This document shows, piece by piece, positions 34,677 to 46,703 of a stretch of DNA of 64,000 nt. Origin of the DNA: Pochonia chlamydosporia 170. Its lineage: Eukaryota; Ascomycota; Sordariomycetes; Hypocreales; Clavicipitaceae. Numbering within the stretch: the stretch's first letter is position 1; every line of letters starts with the position of its first letter. The position numbers were made by a program, and so were the translations under genes. The notes beneath the pieces were generated by a model that made no database searches, was not told the DNA's origin, and saw only the letters and a list, made by a program, of their open reading frames with translations. Location of the stretch: the NCBI RefSeq assembly GCF_001653235.2, contig NC_035790.1, forward strand, positions 620,001 to 684,000, given 5' to 3'.

Positions 34677-37600
34677 CCTAACAAACAGCCAGCGCCATGA
34701 GCTTGCGTGCAATGCGGCAAGACCCTGCTGGCTCGGACCAGCGCAGACTTGGAATATAACTCGACCGCAGGTGGCAGAAGGATAGAAAATTGGCCCCTTT
34801 CTCGCTCTCGTCAAAAGCAACTTCCCGAGGTTGTTGGTGTCGGTCGAATGGTGATGAATACCGTGGATTGCTGCGTCGTGGCCTGGGATGCTTGGGCCCA
34901 AGGGTCGACAAGGACCAGACTTTGATGGACAGACAAGGAAGGACCCAAGGTTGAAAGGTTGGGGCGACAAGACGCAAGACTGGACCAGACTAGACCAGAC
35001 AATACTCGCTGGACGCATCAAAATCGTCCAGTCTAAGTTTTCCAGTCCCGGGGTGGCGGCTCCCGAATACGGTTTAGTGTCATGGCCGCTTCTGGTCCCG
35101 TCAAGGTCCCGCCAGCCTTGACTCCGTACTTTGCTCTGTACCTTTCAACTTTGGCAGGTGCGACTCATGCGTCCTGTTCGTCCACACTCATCCACACTCA
35201 TCTGGTTGCTTGCAAGTGGTTGGTTCTACACTGTGCCTTTGTACCTTTTTTTTTTCTTTTTCCCTCAACTCGATTCGATTCGATGGGTTCGGCTTGAACG
35301 AAAAACAAGCCATACAAGCCACTTGTACCATGTGCGATTCGGTATTGGGTGATAATGCGAGCACCCACGCATGCTGTTGCTAGACAGATGTCTGCTTCTA
35401 CCGTCTATCTGCGCCCAGGTGGTCCCTGTCCCTAGCTTCCTCCCAGTTACCACGGGCGTCGACCTTCACATGCCCTGCCGATCCGAGAAGGCGTCATAAA
35501 TCGGACCCAAATCAGCATACCTGAAGAATTCGCCCCATCAAATATTGGACCATCAAACTCCTCTCCGATGAGTCCATTGCTATCATTCAGAAGCTGCCTG
35601 TCCAAAAATAATCTTTCACATGGGCAGCCAACATGTCCAAATGTGCATTATCACAGAAGCCTGAAACGTGGAAATGGACCAGCAAACCTGCTCATACCGT
35701 CCGAACTCCAGTGGCATGTCAAATGGCCCCTGAGATATACGTCATCAGCTCCCACCTACCCAGGTACTCTGTTGATCGTCTGTACGGAGTATGTTTGGTA
35801 AGATCTTGGCTTTGGTCCCTGAATTGGGCATCGCGTTAATAAGACGCGGGACGCTTCACTACGACAGCGTCATTAGGCACAAATCAAAAGACAACCCCGA
35901 CTTCATCTTGAATTGAGTCAATGTTATCCATATACAATACGCAGCATAATTTCCGGGTAAATTAGTCGATGTACGGATCAAAAACTGGTCCTGCCACGTC
36001 CACTGCACGAATGGACAGAAATTACACCCGGTTCATGCTACCAAATCCGGCACCTTGTACCGCCTTGTTGGTCAATATTTATTTCCCCTCATCTCTTCGT
36101 CGCCAATTACCAGCGTACCCACGAACATCATGCGGTCCTTTAACCTTGCATGCTTGTTTTTCGGGGGCTAAGGAAAACTAGTGGAACCATGGCCATGGAT
36201 ATGAAAATATATATTTACTAGCACCGAAACTCACATTAGCGCGACTCACTGCTCACATTACACAGCTAGACTATGCATTGTTCGCCAAGCCCACCTATGT
36301 TACTTAGGCGATGAACAAAGCGAAAAGGGCGAGGTAAGGCCCAGAATTAGCAAATCCGGTGAGGGAGAGTATCAAATTTTATTGGCGGCGCGGCCCCCAT
36401 TATATAGTGCGTATTCATGGGAAACCTATTATATGGCACGGTATGTCTCTAGTCTCCCAAGTCGCCACTATGATTGAACTCTATTTACAATGAATCATAG
36501 AAAAGAAAGTAGTAAAGGAGCCGCTGAGACAAGTCATGCAAAGAACTTCCGCGGCACTTCAGTGCTTGGAGTTAATACCCTCTGCCAAGACTTTCAATTT
36601 TCCCACCTCATTACGGAGTACATTTGCACGAATTGCATTTCCAGAATCACAATCTTAATTGTCTTAAGTTCAGTCTTAAATTGTGTCTTCCCTCCTTCTG
36701 GTGCCAGACTTGGGAATGAGGTGCCATAGGCTTTACCTATGGTGTACTTGACGAGGAAATTGCACTACCTGAGGCTGAAATTCTTGACTTAGTGCCGGTC
36801 ATATCTAGGTGCATACTTGACCATCTGCAAGTGCTTCTTGGTCAAGACTACAGTTGATCTCAGACTCATCTTCACTGCTCAAGGCACCACAGGCGCAATA
36901 ACACTTCCGCTACTAACATTGTTCCCCTAGCACATTTCTGGCTCAGGGCAACTCTGTGTTCTGAGAAGCTGAGATGAGCCACTTTCTTTGTGGTGACAGA
37001 ATGCACGGCCCCATGTGGTCTGGTAAGTAACTGATGATAATAACTGATTGGGGTGCAAAAGCCACAGACCGCAGCCCCTTTACAAAACTCGTCATTTCTG
37101 ACTGGCGAGTCTTGTTTCGTCCTTTTAGTTTTACGTATTTACCTCGCGCATCTTTGACGATGCAGATTGGGAAATCTTGTGTCCCCGGGGTATCATGAGC
37201 ATTCTCGTTTCATATCACACCTCGCCCAGTGTATACACCATGCCTCATCTTCTTTCGAATTCATGTGGTACTTCCTTAAACGCTTATTGTATTGCACAGG
37301 GCTGTATGGCATACAGTCGGTCGGTCAGTCACAATCCCGAAGAGCTAAATAACACAGGAAATACGGCGTACAGCACGTCCATATGACCTAGAAGCAGTCA
37401 TGCTTTACTATCATTGTTCAAAAACTGGACTGCACTGCATCATTGCGTAAATGCGATACTCCATGTCTCTCTAGCCGGGTACTGGAATCATCGGTACACC
37501 AAGTTTGTTCACGTTCAGCCTGAACATGGTGAATCGGCGATTACAATGTTTGTTCGAACCGCCCGCATCAACATGCAGCAAGGATGTCATAAAATCTGTT

Positions 37601-37823
37601 CGACCCAGGGGACTGGACCTCTACCGAATTCCTCAGTCTTTTTAATTTCCTCGTAGTGCCACGGCGACTGACGATTGTTTGGAGGCCGCCGAGATCCATC
37701 AGAGTGCATGTTTGCTGAGACAAGGCCAGACATGGTGTGCCTGTTACCGGCGAAAGTGAGGCTGGCGTGATCAACTTTTATGGTTTCACAACATTATATT
37801 GGGCGTCAACCATGTCTGCTGCA

Positions 37824-37864
37824 CGGTTGGTTGGTCGGTTGGTTGGTCGGTCTGTTGGTTGGTC
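37824..37864. repeat. GGTTGGTC microsatellite, G-rich
   Basis: Five or more alternating GGTT and GGTC units form a G-rich strand with many GG doublets. It could in principle form a two-layer G-quadruplex. It lies about 730 bp upstream of the SP-RING start codon. Confidence 0.75.
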
Positions 37865-38589
37865 ACCAACATGGAAGCTTTCGCAGCAACTGTCCTGTGG
37901 ACAGCTCCAAGCACCGCGAATATTAATTCTCAGGAGTGTCTGTCCATTTCGGTGAGTGAGGAAAATAGTCTGCCTCTGCCAGACTCTATTCCCGGACCGT
38001 GGATGCAGTTTTGGCCATGGCCAGGACGTGCCAGGTATGAGCTCGATTGTGCCTGCCTTTTTCAATCTTGCCAAAAGCAAGTTCGACGCAATTCCACCGC
38101 TTCTTCATTGCTTCAATCGAGTTCTGTGCATGGACAGCCTCTATTCATTGACTACGTACATCCACTGTCTCGTCCAGACCGTGTTCACCAGCCTTGGCCC
38201 TATCCGTTCCAGTTTCACGTCGCACAGAGCCAGAGTCCGTTGTACCTCATTTATTGTGCGAGTTGGTCGCTACCGAGACACCACGACTTCCTCACGAGCC
38301 GTGCCGCGAGCCTTCAAAGGCGGGCTTCTACCCCGCCACAGCAAACCAACGTCCATCTCCCGCGTTCTGATTCACTACCACGAGGAGCAGGTTTTAGCAC
38401 GGTATTCATTGCACCGGACCATTTGGTCTAAGAACTAAGCAGTGATCCTCTACCGCGTCGCCCTCATCTGACCTGCACACGTCCAGTTGCTTTGTTACTT
38501 CGCCGCATTGTGCACATCCGTCTTGGACAAATTACGACCACCCAGAATGATCTGTTTACCCGAAGCTCCCTCGAGGTTTAGGAAACGTC

Positions 38590-41500
38590 ATGTCAATATC
38601 TTCACCTTCAAGTCGGACGGCTGTCCCTGTTTCCAATGATGATGTTGACTCGATGCGGATAGGCGCAGCAAACCAGACGAGCCTTGCTTTTATAGGGGGT
38701 CACCAACCATCGTGGATGGCGTCTGGTGCTTCACCTGCAACTGCAACTGCAACTGCTCCCGCCGTCTTATCCAAAGGCCCTACACGTATTCGAAAGAGGA
38801 AACTATTGCCAAATGGCCACTTCAAAAACTTATCAGTGCGGCCAAGCTCCATTACAGCCAATGTCATACTCCAAACACAAGAGCAGCCGGCGCAAGGTTC
38901 CATGGAAGATGCTGAAAATCGCAGTCCTGACGTGTGAGTCAATCTTTAGTGCCCTTCGATGTCCTATCTCATAACTTCATCGTTCAACAATCTTCTTACA
39001 ACAGATATGATTTCGAGTTTTTTCATTACCGAAGCAAATCTAACTGTCTGCGTTATCAACTTATAGGAACAATGGTGATGCTTCTTCTTCTTCGGTGCCT
39101 CTGGCATCAGTACCAATGGACTCGAACGTATCGACAAGCATCAGTCCCCAGGCCACGCCCAACCATCCATCGTCACCAAAACAGACCGACTTGAGGGAAG
39201 AACATTTATCTAGCCACAATGCTACTCAAGACTATCCCACAAGCAATGAGTTAGCTAGTAGTGCGGAGATGGCGCAACAGCAGTACCACGGCCAACACCC
39301 GAGCCGTCCAACCTCTGAGTCTCATACACCTCTGGTGAATCGACCACCTCCACCACAAAACTTTGGCAACTTTTACCAGCCAGGAGAACCGCTTCCCCAA
39401 CAGATCACTGTCGGGGGCTTCGTCTATCAACGTCTGGATGCTGCTCCTCCTGTTCTCCCGTCCACCCCTGTGTACATGCACACAGCATCTCAAGCACACT
39501 TTGTCCATGATGCTCCCAACGACGGTCACCTCTCAAATCAGTGCTCTCCGCAAGACATCAGGATGGCAAGAGATCACATGGTTGTGTGGCGACAGGCTCT
39601 CATCGAGTTCATGAATAAGCCTAGTGGCCCGCGTGGCAGCACAAGGACTTTGGAAGCATGGCGCTGTTCTGTCATGATTGACGCCTGCAAAAGCAACGAT
39701 GTGATTTGCCTGGCCCTCCATCAGTTTTATTGTCTTTGGTCAGTCGACCAGCGAACCCTTCACCTTATGTTGCCCGCAGGCAGCCATATGTTTGCTACAG
39801 CATTTGAGTTATTGGCTACTATTATGAAACCCAATACACTGATTCATCCTCAATATTTGTTGTGGTTTTCCCGTTTTCCTTTTAATTTGGCTGATGCCGG
39901 CAGAAGGTATCCATATTTTGGGGAAACATCAACACAAATTGTCAGATTTCTGTCATCCTTGGCGCACAAATGGCCAGCAATCCTTTGTTCCGTTCGTCAG
40001 AGGCGATATCCAGTACTCGTCTCAGAGCTGATAACAGAACTGAGTTGCAACTCAACATGGCTGCAAATTATGCTGTTTACCTTTAGTTGGAGAATGTTCG
40101 GGCCCGGTGATGCCTATGTGGCACAAGAATTCGCCAACGCTCTCCAAGCGGACAAGGCACACGAGATGCAGGCCGCGATGCAGCCCTCTAATTGGGCCTA
40201 CCTTCGACAAGGGCGGGAAAATATCAAACGGAGATATGTAGCCATTACAAGCCGTTTAATCTCGCAATCTAATAATACAGGTGAGTGTATTTTGTGCTTA
40301 TCCCCATTGTCGACTTTTGTTCCACGGCACCTGTTCCCTTGATCCATATCTTGTCACCATCCATCGTCTCGTACTGACAGCTGCATCTATCTAAGTCGCC
40401 AGATACACAGCTGCACAGGCGCCGTCCGGTCCGACGGCGAGTGCCAACCAGAGCCACAACACAGCGACTGCTGCACCAGTGTCTTCGATTCCCTTCGGCG
40501 AGCCAGTTCCCTCAGTCAGCACATCATCGCACGCCAGTTGGAACTCATTAGCCAAGCCTGTTCGTCAACATCACCTTGACACACGGCAAATGCCTCCGAG
40601 CACACGGGCCGAAATGCCACAAGCACCACAGAATGCCTCATTGGGTACGAGATTCTCGGTCACTCCTCTTGGCGAGGCAGAGTATCCTCAGAATCCCTAT
40701 GATTGGACGTCAGTTCAGTCTGGCCTTCACCTGGCTCGAACACGCAGCCCGGAGAGAGTCAGTGCCGGGGGCACTAAGAGCTGGGCTCGATACTACCAGT
40801 TTCTTGACCGATTTGCGCTTGAACCAACTGCCCTAATTCGCCAAAAGGGAATCATCCAAACGCTTGAATTTGCAGTATCAGCAACTGAGTTTGCAGAAAA
40901 GTCTCAGCCAATATACTCAAAACAATGCACATCTCATCAGTATCATCAAGGGGCCTTGCGGTACCGCCTTAAACTAAGTGGAAAGCGACCAGAGAATGCT
41001 GCAACAAGCATGGCAGACTGGGCTATATCACCTTGCACCTGGCCAGCAGAGATTTATATCAATATCAATGACGACCCAGTATTTCCCCAGCGACCTCAGC
41101 ATTTCCATCAACACTTACCGATTGAGCTCACAGATACGATAAGACCGGGAATCAACACTGTGAAGATTAGCCTGCCCGAGAATGTTGACAACTACAGGAG
41201 GATTTCTACGTATTACTTGGCTGTTGAGATTATTAAAATTATGGATCACGAGTCGACTTCGGCTATGGTGCTTGATCTGGAGGCATTTAGTGCTGAGCAG
41301 ATGAGGAGCGAAATCAAACGGCGGATACAGCCCAGTGATTCGGGATCGAACGATGTGGTTGTTCAGGACGAGTCGCTGAGCATATCCTTGACAGACCCGT
41401 TCAGCGCTTGCATGATTGAGTCGCCTGTTCGAGGAATACGATGTAAGCATCTTGAATGCTTTGACTTGGAGATCTGGCTGCAAACGCGTCGAGGCAAGCA

Positions 41501-41783
41501 ATCCCAGAGTAGAACAGAGCCATCGCTGGCTGATGGATGGAAATGCCCTATATGTGGTGAATACGCTGGGCCGCGGTGTCTTCAGAAGGACGAATATTTG
41601 CTCAGTGTTCGACAGGGGTTGGCTCAGGCTGGCAAGACATGGACAAAGAGCATCAAGGTCACCGCGGATGGTAATTGGACTGCGACTGAATTGCCAACGG
41701 ATATCGATGGGCAAGGAGGTGATGCAACGGGGGGGAAACAAATCAAGGTAGAACCCGAAGTCATTGAGATCTTGGACGACTGA
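38590..41783 (+). CDS. SP-RING (MIZ) zinc-finger protein, SUMO-ligase-like
   Basis: Three exons (38590-38933, 39067-40280, 40396-41783) with introns of 133 and 115 nt give 981 residues. The N-terminal 200 residues are low-complexity (Ser, Thr, Pro, Gln). The middle has alpha-helical stretches rich in Trp, Phe and Cys around residues 240-500 that I do not recognise. Near residue 868 comes an SP-RING: CKHLECFDLEIWLQ then WKCPICG, matching the C-x-H-x-x-C-F-D and W-x-C-P-x-C pattern of Siz/PIAS and Zmiz proteins. The C-terminal residues VIEILDD fit a SUMO-interacting motif. By family it should promote SUMO transfer to nuclear proteins, or act as a transcriptional coregulator as Zmiz proteins do. 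No SAP domain is visible at the N-terminus, which argues against a plain Siz1 orthologue. The first intron could hide an alternative acceptor near 39005. Confidence 0.86.
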
Positions 41784-42794
41784 CGGGGGTGAACTGTGCA
41801 TAGTGTGGGGGCAGGTATGGGAAGAGGGTAACGGGACTTAAGGGATTGTGCTGTAAAGAGATCGTATGGATGTACGTGTAGCTGTGATTTTAAGGCGTAT
41901 GGTGGATTGACAAGGTGACTAGCTCTCTGGATACCACAAAATGCGATGATAGTCTTTGTTGAGATTGATGGTCGAGCTTCATCACGATGGCTTGCAACAT
42001 GGCGCCTGTGTGAGATGAGGGAGATTGCTGTGAGGGTGAGGTGACGAATATGTTCAAGGTCGTTCATGGCGGTCTTGGGCGTGTTGACTCCTTAATCCTG
42101 ACATCTGGACTCCTGACGTTGACTTCTAAGTTTGGGGGCCATCGCCAGCCCGGACTGTTGGTTGACAACATTGAACGTTATTACAGTTATGCGGTGCAGT
42201 TCAGTTTTTGCTGATGATGGTATGCACAGTTCGGCAGCCCCCAACGATTACGTAGACATGGAAGGCGAGGCTATCGTCGGTAACGAGTGCCGAAAGAACA
42301 GGGTGAAGGCCTTGTTATTGTTTGTTGTACTCGGTAATTCAAGTAGCTTCATCAAACCTTGATCCTTCGGATGCACCGCAAGTCAGGGTCGGTGTTAGTT
42401 TAGTTTTGGTGGGGCAGGTGGTGAGATGCAGAATACTTTGAATACAGTATTAACCCTCTGCAAGATTTATGTATCCTGTATCCCGCCAGGTTCCACTGCG
42501 CCGCGTCTTAACCCGTCCTCTTGCCGGGCACAATTCCCCCGACCAACGCTGCCAAACTGTCGTCACTCCCAGTTATAACCCAAATGAACCCATCTACTCG
42601 CCAATAGCCCTGTTTCACATATCCCAGCTCATGAACGGAGGGTTACGTCGGATGCACTCGACAAAGGACCACCAAATGTGATCAACTGCGTATGGAAGGG
42701 CCAAGGGAGAGACGAATAACCTGAACAGAAAGCATCAGACGACGTTTTGGCGGGTGGGAAACTGGACGTTTGGAGAAGCAGCAAAAATCATTCA
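41784..42794. other. Intergenic between SP-RING and Zn2Cys6 genes
   Basis: Co-directional gap of 1.0 kb. The left part is the 3' flank of the SP-RING gene and the right part the promoter of the Zn2Cys6 gene. No coding frame is supported. Confidence 0.55.
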
Positions 42795-45049
42795 ATGTCG
42801 GAATCGTCAACCACGCGTCCTAGGGCGCAAAGCCCGCCTCGGCGACAGAGGGCTTGTGTGCCGTGCTCGAGGGCAAAGGCGCGCTGCAATTTTAAGGACT
42901 GCAATATCCAGCGTCATCTTTGCGATAGGTGAGGACCATTCGCGACGGCTCCGGAATGAAGGGTTGATGAAGCGCCAAGACTGACTCGATGGGATGGCAG
43001 ATGTGAGAAGATGGGCATTCACTGCATGGCGAAATCATCAAAGAGTTTGAGGAAGCCGAGGCAGATTCGGCCACTGAATAGGTGAGAGGATTGAATGCAT
43101 CATATTCTTTGTCCCAACTTATTTTTTATATGTCTTGGAAGCTTGTTACTTACAACTTTGGTTTGCAGTCGAGTGTCCAACTTGGAGAAGCAGATTGAAA
43201 CCCTGACTGCTGCTCTGGAAGGACAGAATCAGGGAACCTCGGCCACGTCGCCAACGCATGAATTTGCGCTTTCTCACCCTAATTCTAAATCGTCGCCTGT
43301 CGTTCTCACTCCGGAGTCACCCGCATTTGCTGGCGAACATGAAAAGGCCGCCGCGACGAATCATCTTTGCGGCGACCATCGTCAACCGCTTCCACGAAGT
43401 GCTTCCACCACCGGAGTCCAGCCTGGTCCGATATACGGACTGACTTGGCCGCAGTCTGATCGGATTCTGTCCCTCTTTAGAGACAGATTTATTCAGAATT
43501 TCCCCTTCTTAGTACTGGACGATCAAATGACCGCAAAGGAAATGTACCTCGCAAAGCCGTTCCTCTTTAGGGTCATTATGCTAGCGGCAGCACCGTTGCC
43601 GATTCCGAGAGTGACCAAGATGAAGAGGAATGTGTTGGCTTACTTGGGCCAGCACATGCTTGTCGAAGAGGAGCGACAGCTAGATTTGCTGCAAGGATTG
43701 TTGATTTGCATCTCATGGTACGTGGTGCAGCTTTGACATGAATGGTCTTACCTTTACGCTGACAAAGGAAAACAGGGCTGATCTACGGACACTTTTCGAC
43801 GAGCAAATCACCAACCTGACGTATCTAGCTCTGGGATATGCACACAACTTGGGCATCACCAAGATTCCGCCTTCGCTTCTGCAACAGATTGGTATGGATG
43901 ATGCGCCTGAGGACTTGCGACAGACAAAGAAGGATATGATTACGGCCAAGATGCATTCTATCGAGGAACAACGGACCTTTTTAGGGTGTTATTGTCTCTT
44001 GTCGGTGTAAGTAGGATTGGGCCATCCGCACGAAACTTGGTAACTAAAGCCAGCTAATTCGATATAGCAACTCGACCCTCTTTGGCAGACAGAACCCCTT
44101 GAGAAGTCAATATGTAGATCTCTGCTGTGAATCCCTCAAACGCGCCCGCGAACATCCCTCGGACATCTTCCTCGAGCACAACGTACGCCTCGTCCAAATG
44201 GGAGAGAAAATCTCTGAAGCTTTCGGCGCAGCAAATGATCGCGAAAGAGGCAAACCCTATCTCTTCCTGCTCGACGACCAATCGCGCGGATTCCGCGAAG
44301 AACTAGACACGCTGATGGAATCGCTCGACCGGCAACAAATCCAGGATCGCGCCTTGTACGCACACCAGGTTCCTTCTGAAGAATTCGATAACTGGGAACG
44401 CTTCTTCACACTACACTACAACTACCTCCTGGTGCGGCTCTACGAACCCGCCACATTTCTCCACGAAATCCCCGAAGAAAGCGGCGCGCCATCAACATAC
44501 CGCTCACAATGCCTACGAAATTGCTTATTCGCCGCCAAGGCCTATTTCGACATTCTCTTCACCCTCCCAGCATCGCAGTACATCTACCAATCCATCACGT
44601 TCACCGAGCAAATCACCTTTGTGCTCGTCATAACCACGCGGCTGTTGCTCCTCGAAACAAAAGACTGGGACGTCCACTTTGCCCGCATGACGATGAATTT
44701 CCTCTCCGTGGTGGACCGCCTCGTGCAGCGCCTCGATGCCTCCGAGGCAGACCGGATCCGCGCAGTGGGCAGGTTCGTCACGGAGATGGGCGTGGAGGCG
44801 ACGGCTGCTGAAGTCGCGACGGAGGGAAGAGTGGCCGACATTGCGAAGAAGATGCGTTGGATAAGGATATGGTTCGAGAGGAGGGCCAACAAGGATGGCA
44901 TCAGTGCGAGCCAGGTGCCGCAGGAGTGGCCGGTGGAGGAGCTGGAGAATAGGGGTGCCAGGGCGTTTGGGATGGGGACGAATGGGCCTGTTTGGTTTAC
45001 GGGGTTGTTGTCGAATTCGGCGTGGAACTTTGACGATGTGGAGTTGTGA
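42795..45049 (+). CDS. Zn2Cys6 transcription factor
   Basis: Five exons (42795-42928, 43001-43081, 43169-43717, 43776-44006, 44068-45049) give 658 residues. The binuclear zinc cluster is at about residues 21-53: CVPCSRAKARC, then an 11-residue loop, CDRC and a final Cys after EKMGIH. The first intron falls inside CDRC, a common place in such genes. A loop Cys (NFKDC) makes a seventh cysteine. A short basic linker and a dimerising heptad segment (RVSNLEKQIETLTAAL) follow. The remainder is helical and fits the fungal middle-homology region, with WPQSDRILSLFRDRF, LLQGLLICISW and an acidic C-terminal part. It should bind paired CGG-type half-sites as a dimer in the nucleus. The target genes are unknown and no metabolic cluster adjoins it. 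The in-frame TTG start upstream was ignored in favour of the ATG at 42795. Confidence 0.9.
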
Positions 45050-45251
45050 TTGTGGTGATGGGTTGGGGGAGTTGCATGTTTGGCGTGACTTGATATCTTG
45101 ACTGTATAGTATAGCGACTGGGCATAGGAGGCGTATTACCGAATCTATTTGTATGCAGCTAAGGCTACTCATTATCAAACAATTTGTCGTATCATCGAAA
45201 AGATTCTCTTCATATGTCATGCTACAGCCAACCCTCTCATACACGTCCACA

Positions 45252-46161
45252 CTATATCTTGGCCCGCCGTATCTTGGGCTTGATAGCAATCTTGGGATGC
45301 TCCCCCTCCAACTGCAGCCCCGTCACCCTCTCCAACTCCTCGACAGCCTCATACGCCCTCCCCAGCGAAACCTTGATCGTCCCAAAGCCCTCATTCTTAG
45401 CCGCCTTCAGATTCTCACCAATGTCATCCAAGAACAACACATCACCAGCCTGCACACCCTTATCCCAACCCAACTTCCGCCCCCGTTCCGTACGTCCATT
45501 CTCCCGCGCAAAAGCATCCAACCTCTCCACCGCGAGCTTATACATCCTAGGATCCGGCTTCCGCAACCCCACATGCGCAGACGAGACGAACACATCGAAC
45601 AAACTTCGCAGCGGGTCGTCCAGCATATCCGGCCTGTGCAGTTTATGACCAGGCGGGAAAATAACGGTATTGCTCAGCGCACCGAGGATATACCTCCCGC
45701 TCTGTTTGAGCTTCTTGAGGGCGGGGAACATCCACGGGTCCGGGGCGTTGGACTTGGTCATCATCTCGTTGAAGAGCCACTCGCCGTCGATTTTGGGCAC
45801 CGGGGGTACTTGCCTGGGCAGGGAGGGCGACTTCGCGGCCTCGCGTGTGTAGAAGGCCTTCCAGTGCTCTGGCCGGTGGAGGTCGCTGTTGAATCCGGCG
45901 AAGAAGGCTGCGTCCATGGGGATGTCGCCGCGCTCGAGTCTGTGCCAGAAGCCGTTGGGGGCGGACTTGGAGAGTGAGTAGTTTACCCAGCCGGGGGGGA
46001 TGTTGAGGCTGATTTCGTAGTCTAGGATGGCTTGGAAGGGTGATACGACCTGTTTTTGTGAGTTGAAGTTGAGGGTTTGAGTGAGATGGGAGTTGGAAGT
46101 GACTTACACATACTCCTCCTATGTCGAAGAGGAGTACTTTGGGTTGATTGGGGGATGCCAT
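45252..46161 (-). CDS. HAD-family hydrolase, epoxide-hydrolase-N-like
   Basis: Two exons (46108-46161 and 45252-46049) with a 58-nt intron (donor GTAAGT) give 283 residues from MASPNQPK. The HAD motifs appear in order: motif I LLFDIGGVC (nucleophile Asp; the usual second Asp is replaced by Gly), motif II ALSNT, motif III Lys in RKPDPRMY, and motif IV LFLDDIGENL. This variant motif I is typical of the branch that includes the N-terminal phosphatase domain of soluble epoxide hydrolase and ACAD10-like proteins. A phosphatase or dehalogenase-type reaction is possible; the substrate is unknown. The frame is open upstream with further ATGs at 46221, 46281 and 46323, so the N-terminus is uncertain, and a longer form with a hydrophobic leader is possible. 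It converges with the Zn2Cys6 gene (202 bp apart) and diverges from rpl5. Confidence 0.88.
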
Positions 46162-46703
46162 CTCGTCAATGGCTTCTAATATCTGGTCTATGGGTGGATC
46201 TTCTACGCCTAAAAGAGACATTGAGTTTATGACAACAATCACGAGAAATGAGAGTCCTTTTTGTTTTGAGAATCGTTGATGCATAGGGTAAGATCTGGGG
46301 TCAAGTTGACAATCGATAGTCATTAGCCGTGGCACCTCGGCTCACGGGCGGGTCCCGAACCGGCAGGAAGCCACCTCCAACGCTGTGGCTGAATTGTGCA
46401 TTTGCACACTGTGAGCGAGACGTCAACGCACGAGCCACATCCACGACCCCAGATAGGCTCTGAACCCAGAAATCGTGGTTGCGCGTCACGTGAGTCGTAA
46501 CCAACCCGACTCAGTCGATCTGCCCTTGCTGCTGTCCAGTGGGGCCATTTGAGTCGAAGCACCACAGCAGGGGTTTTACGCTTAGGGCTTGAAAAATATC
46601 CCCCACCAAAATTTGGTCTTGCTCTTTCTCTTGTTTCCGCATCACCAAACACCCAACTCCAGACAGCAAATTCACCCGCCGTCGTTGGTCATCATCCGTC
46701 AAA
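46162..46703. promoter_or_regulatory. Shared divergent promoter of HAD gene and rpl5
   Basis: About 540 bp separate the two start codons, less if the HAD gene starts further upstream. A TTAGGG hexamer at 46582-46587 (CCCTAA on the other strand) lies some 117 bp before the rpl5 ATG. Telobox-like elements of this kind occur in ribosomal-protein promoters of several fungi; its role here is a guess. A pyrimidine-rich stretch (CTCTTTCTCTTG) follows near 46622. Confidence 0.4.

Larger units (their letters stand above)
34408..38589. other. 4.2-kb gene-free divergent region
   Basis: This is the largest gap in the window, between the BOI-type gene (minus) and the SP-RING gene (plus). It holds simple repeats at 34485-34508, 34657-34676 and 37824-37864, T-tracts near 35240-35262, and TACGGAGTA motifs at 35783 and 36612. 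Frames such as 37799-38431 are probably chance or 5' UTR. No transposon remnant is recognised. Confidence 0.5.

Noticed and set aside
37799..38438. Overlapping frames of 210 and 160 residues before the SP-RING gene
   Set aside because: No recognisable domain, two frames compete, and no splice link into the SP-RING frame is convincing. More likely promoter or 5' UTR.
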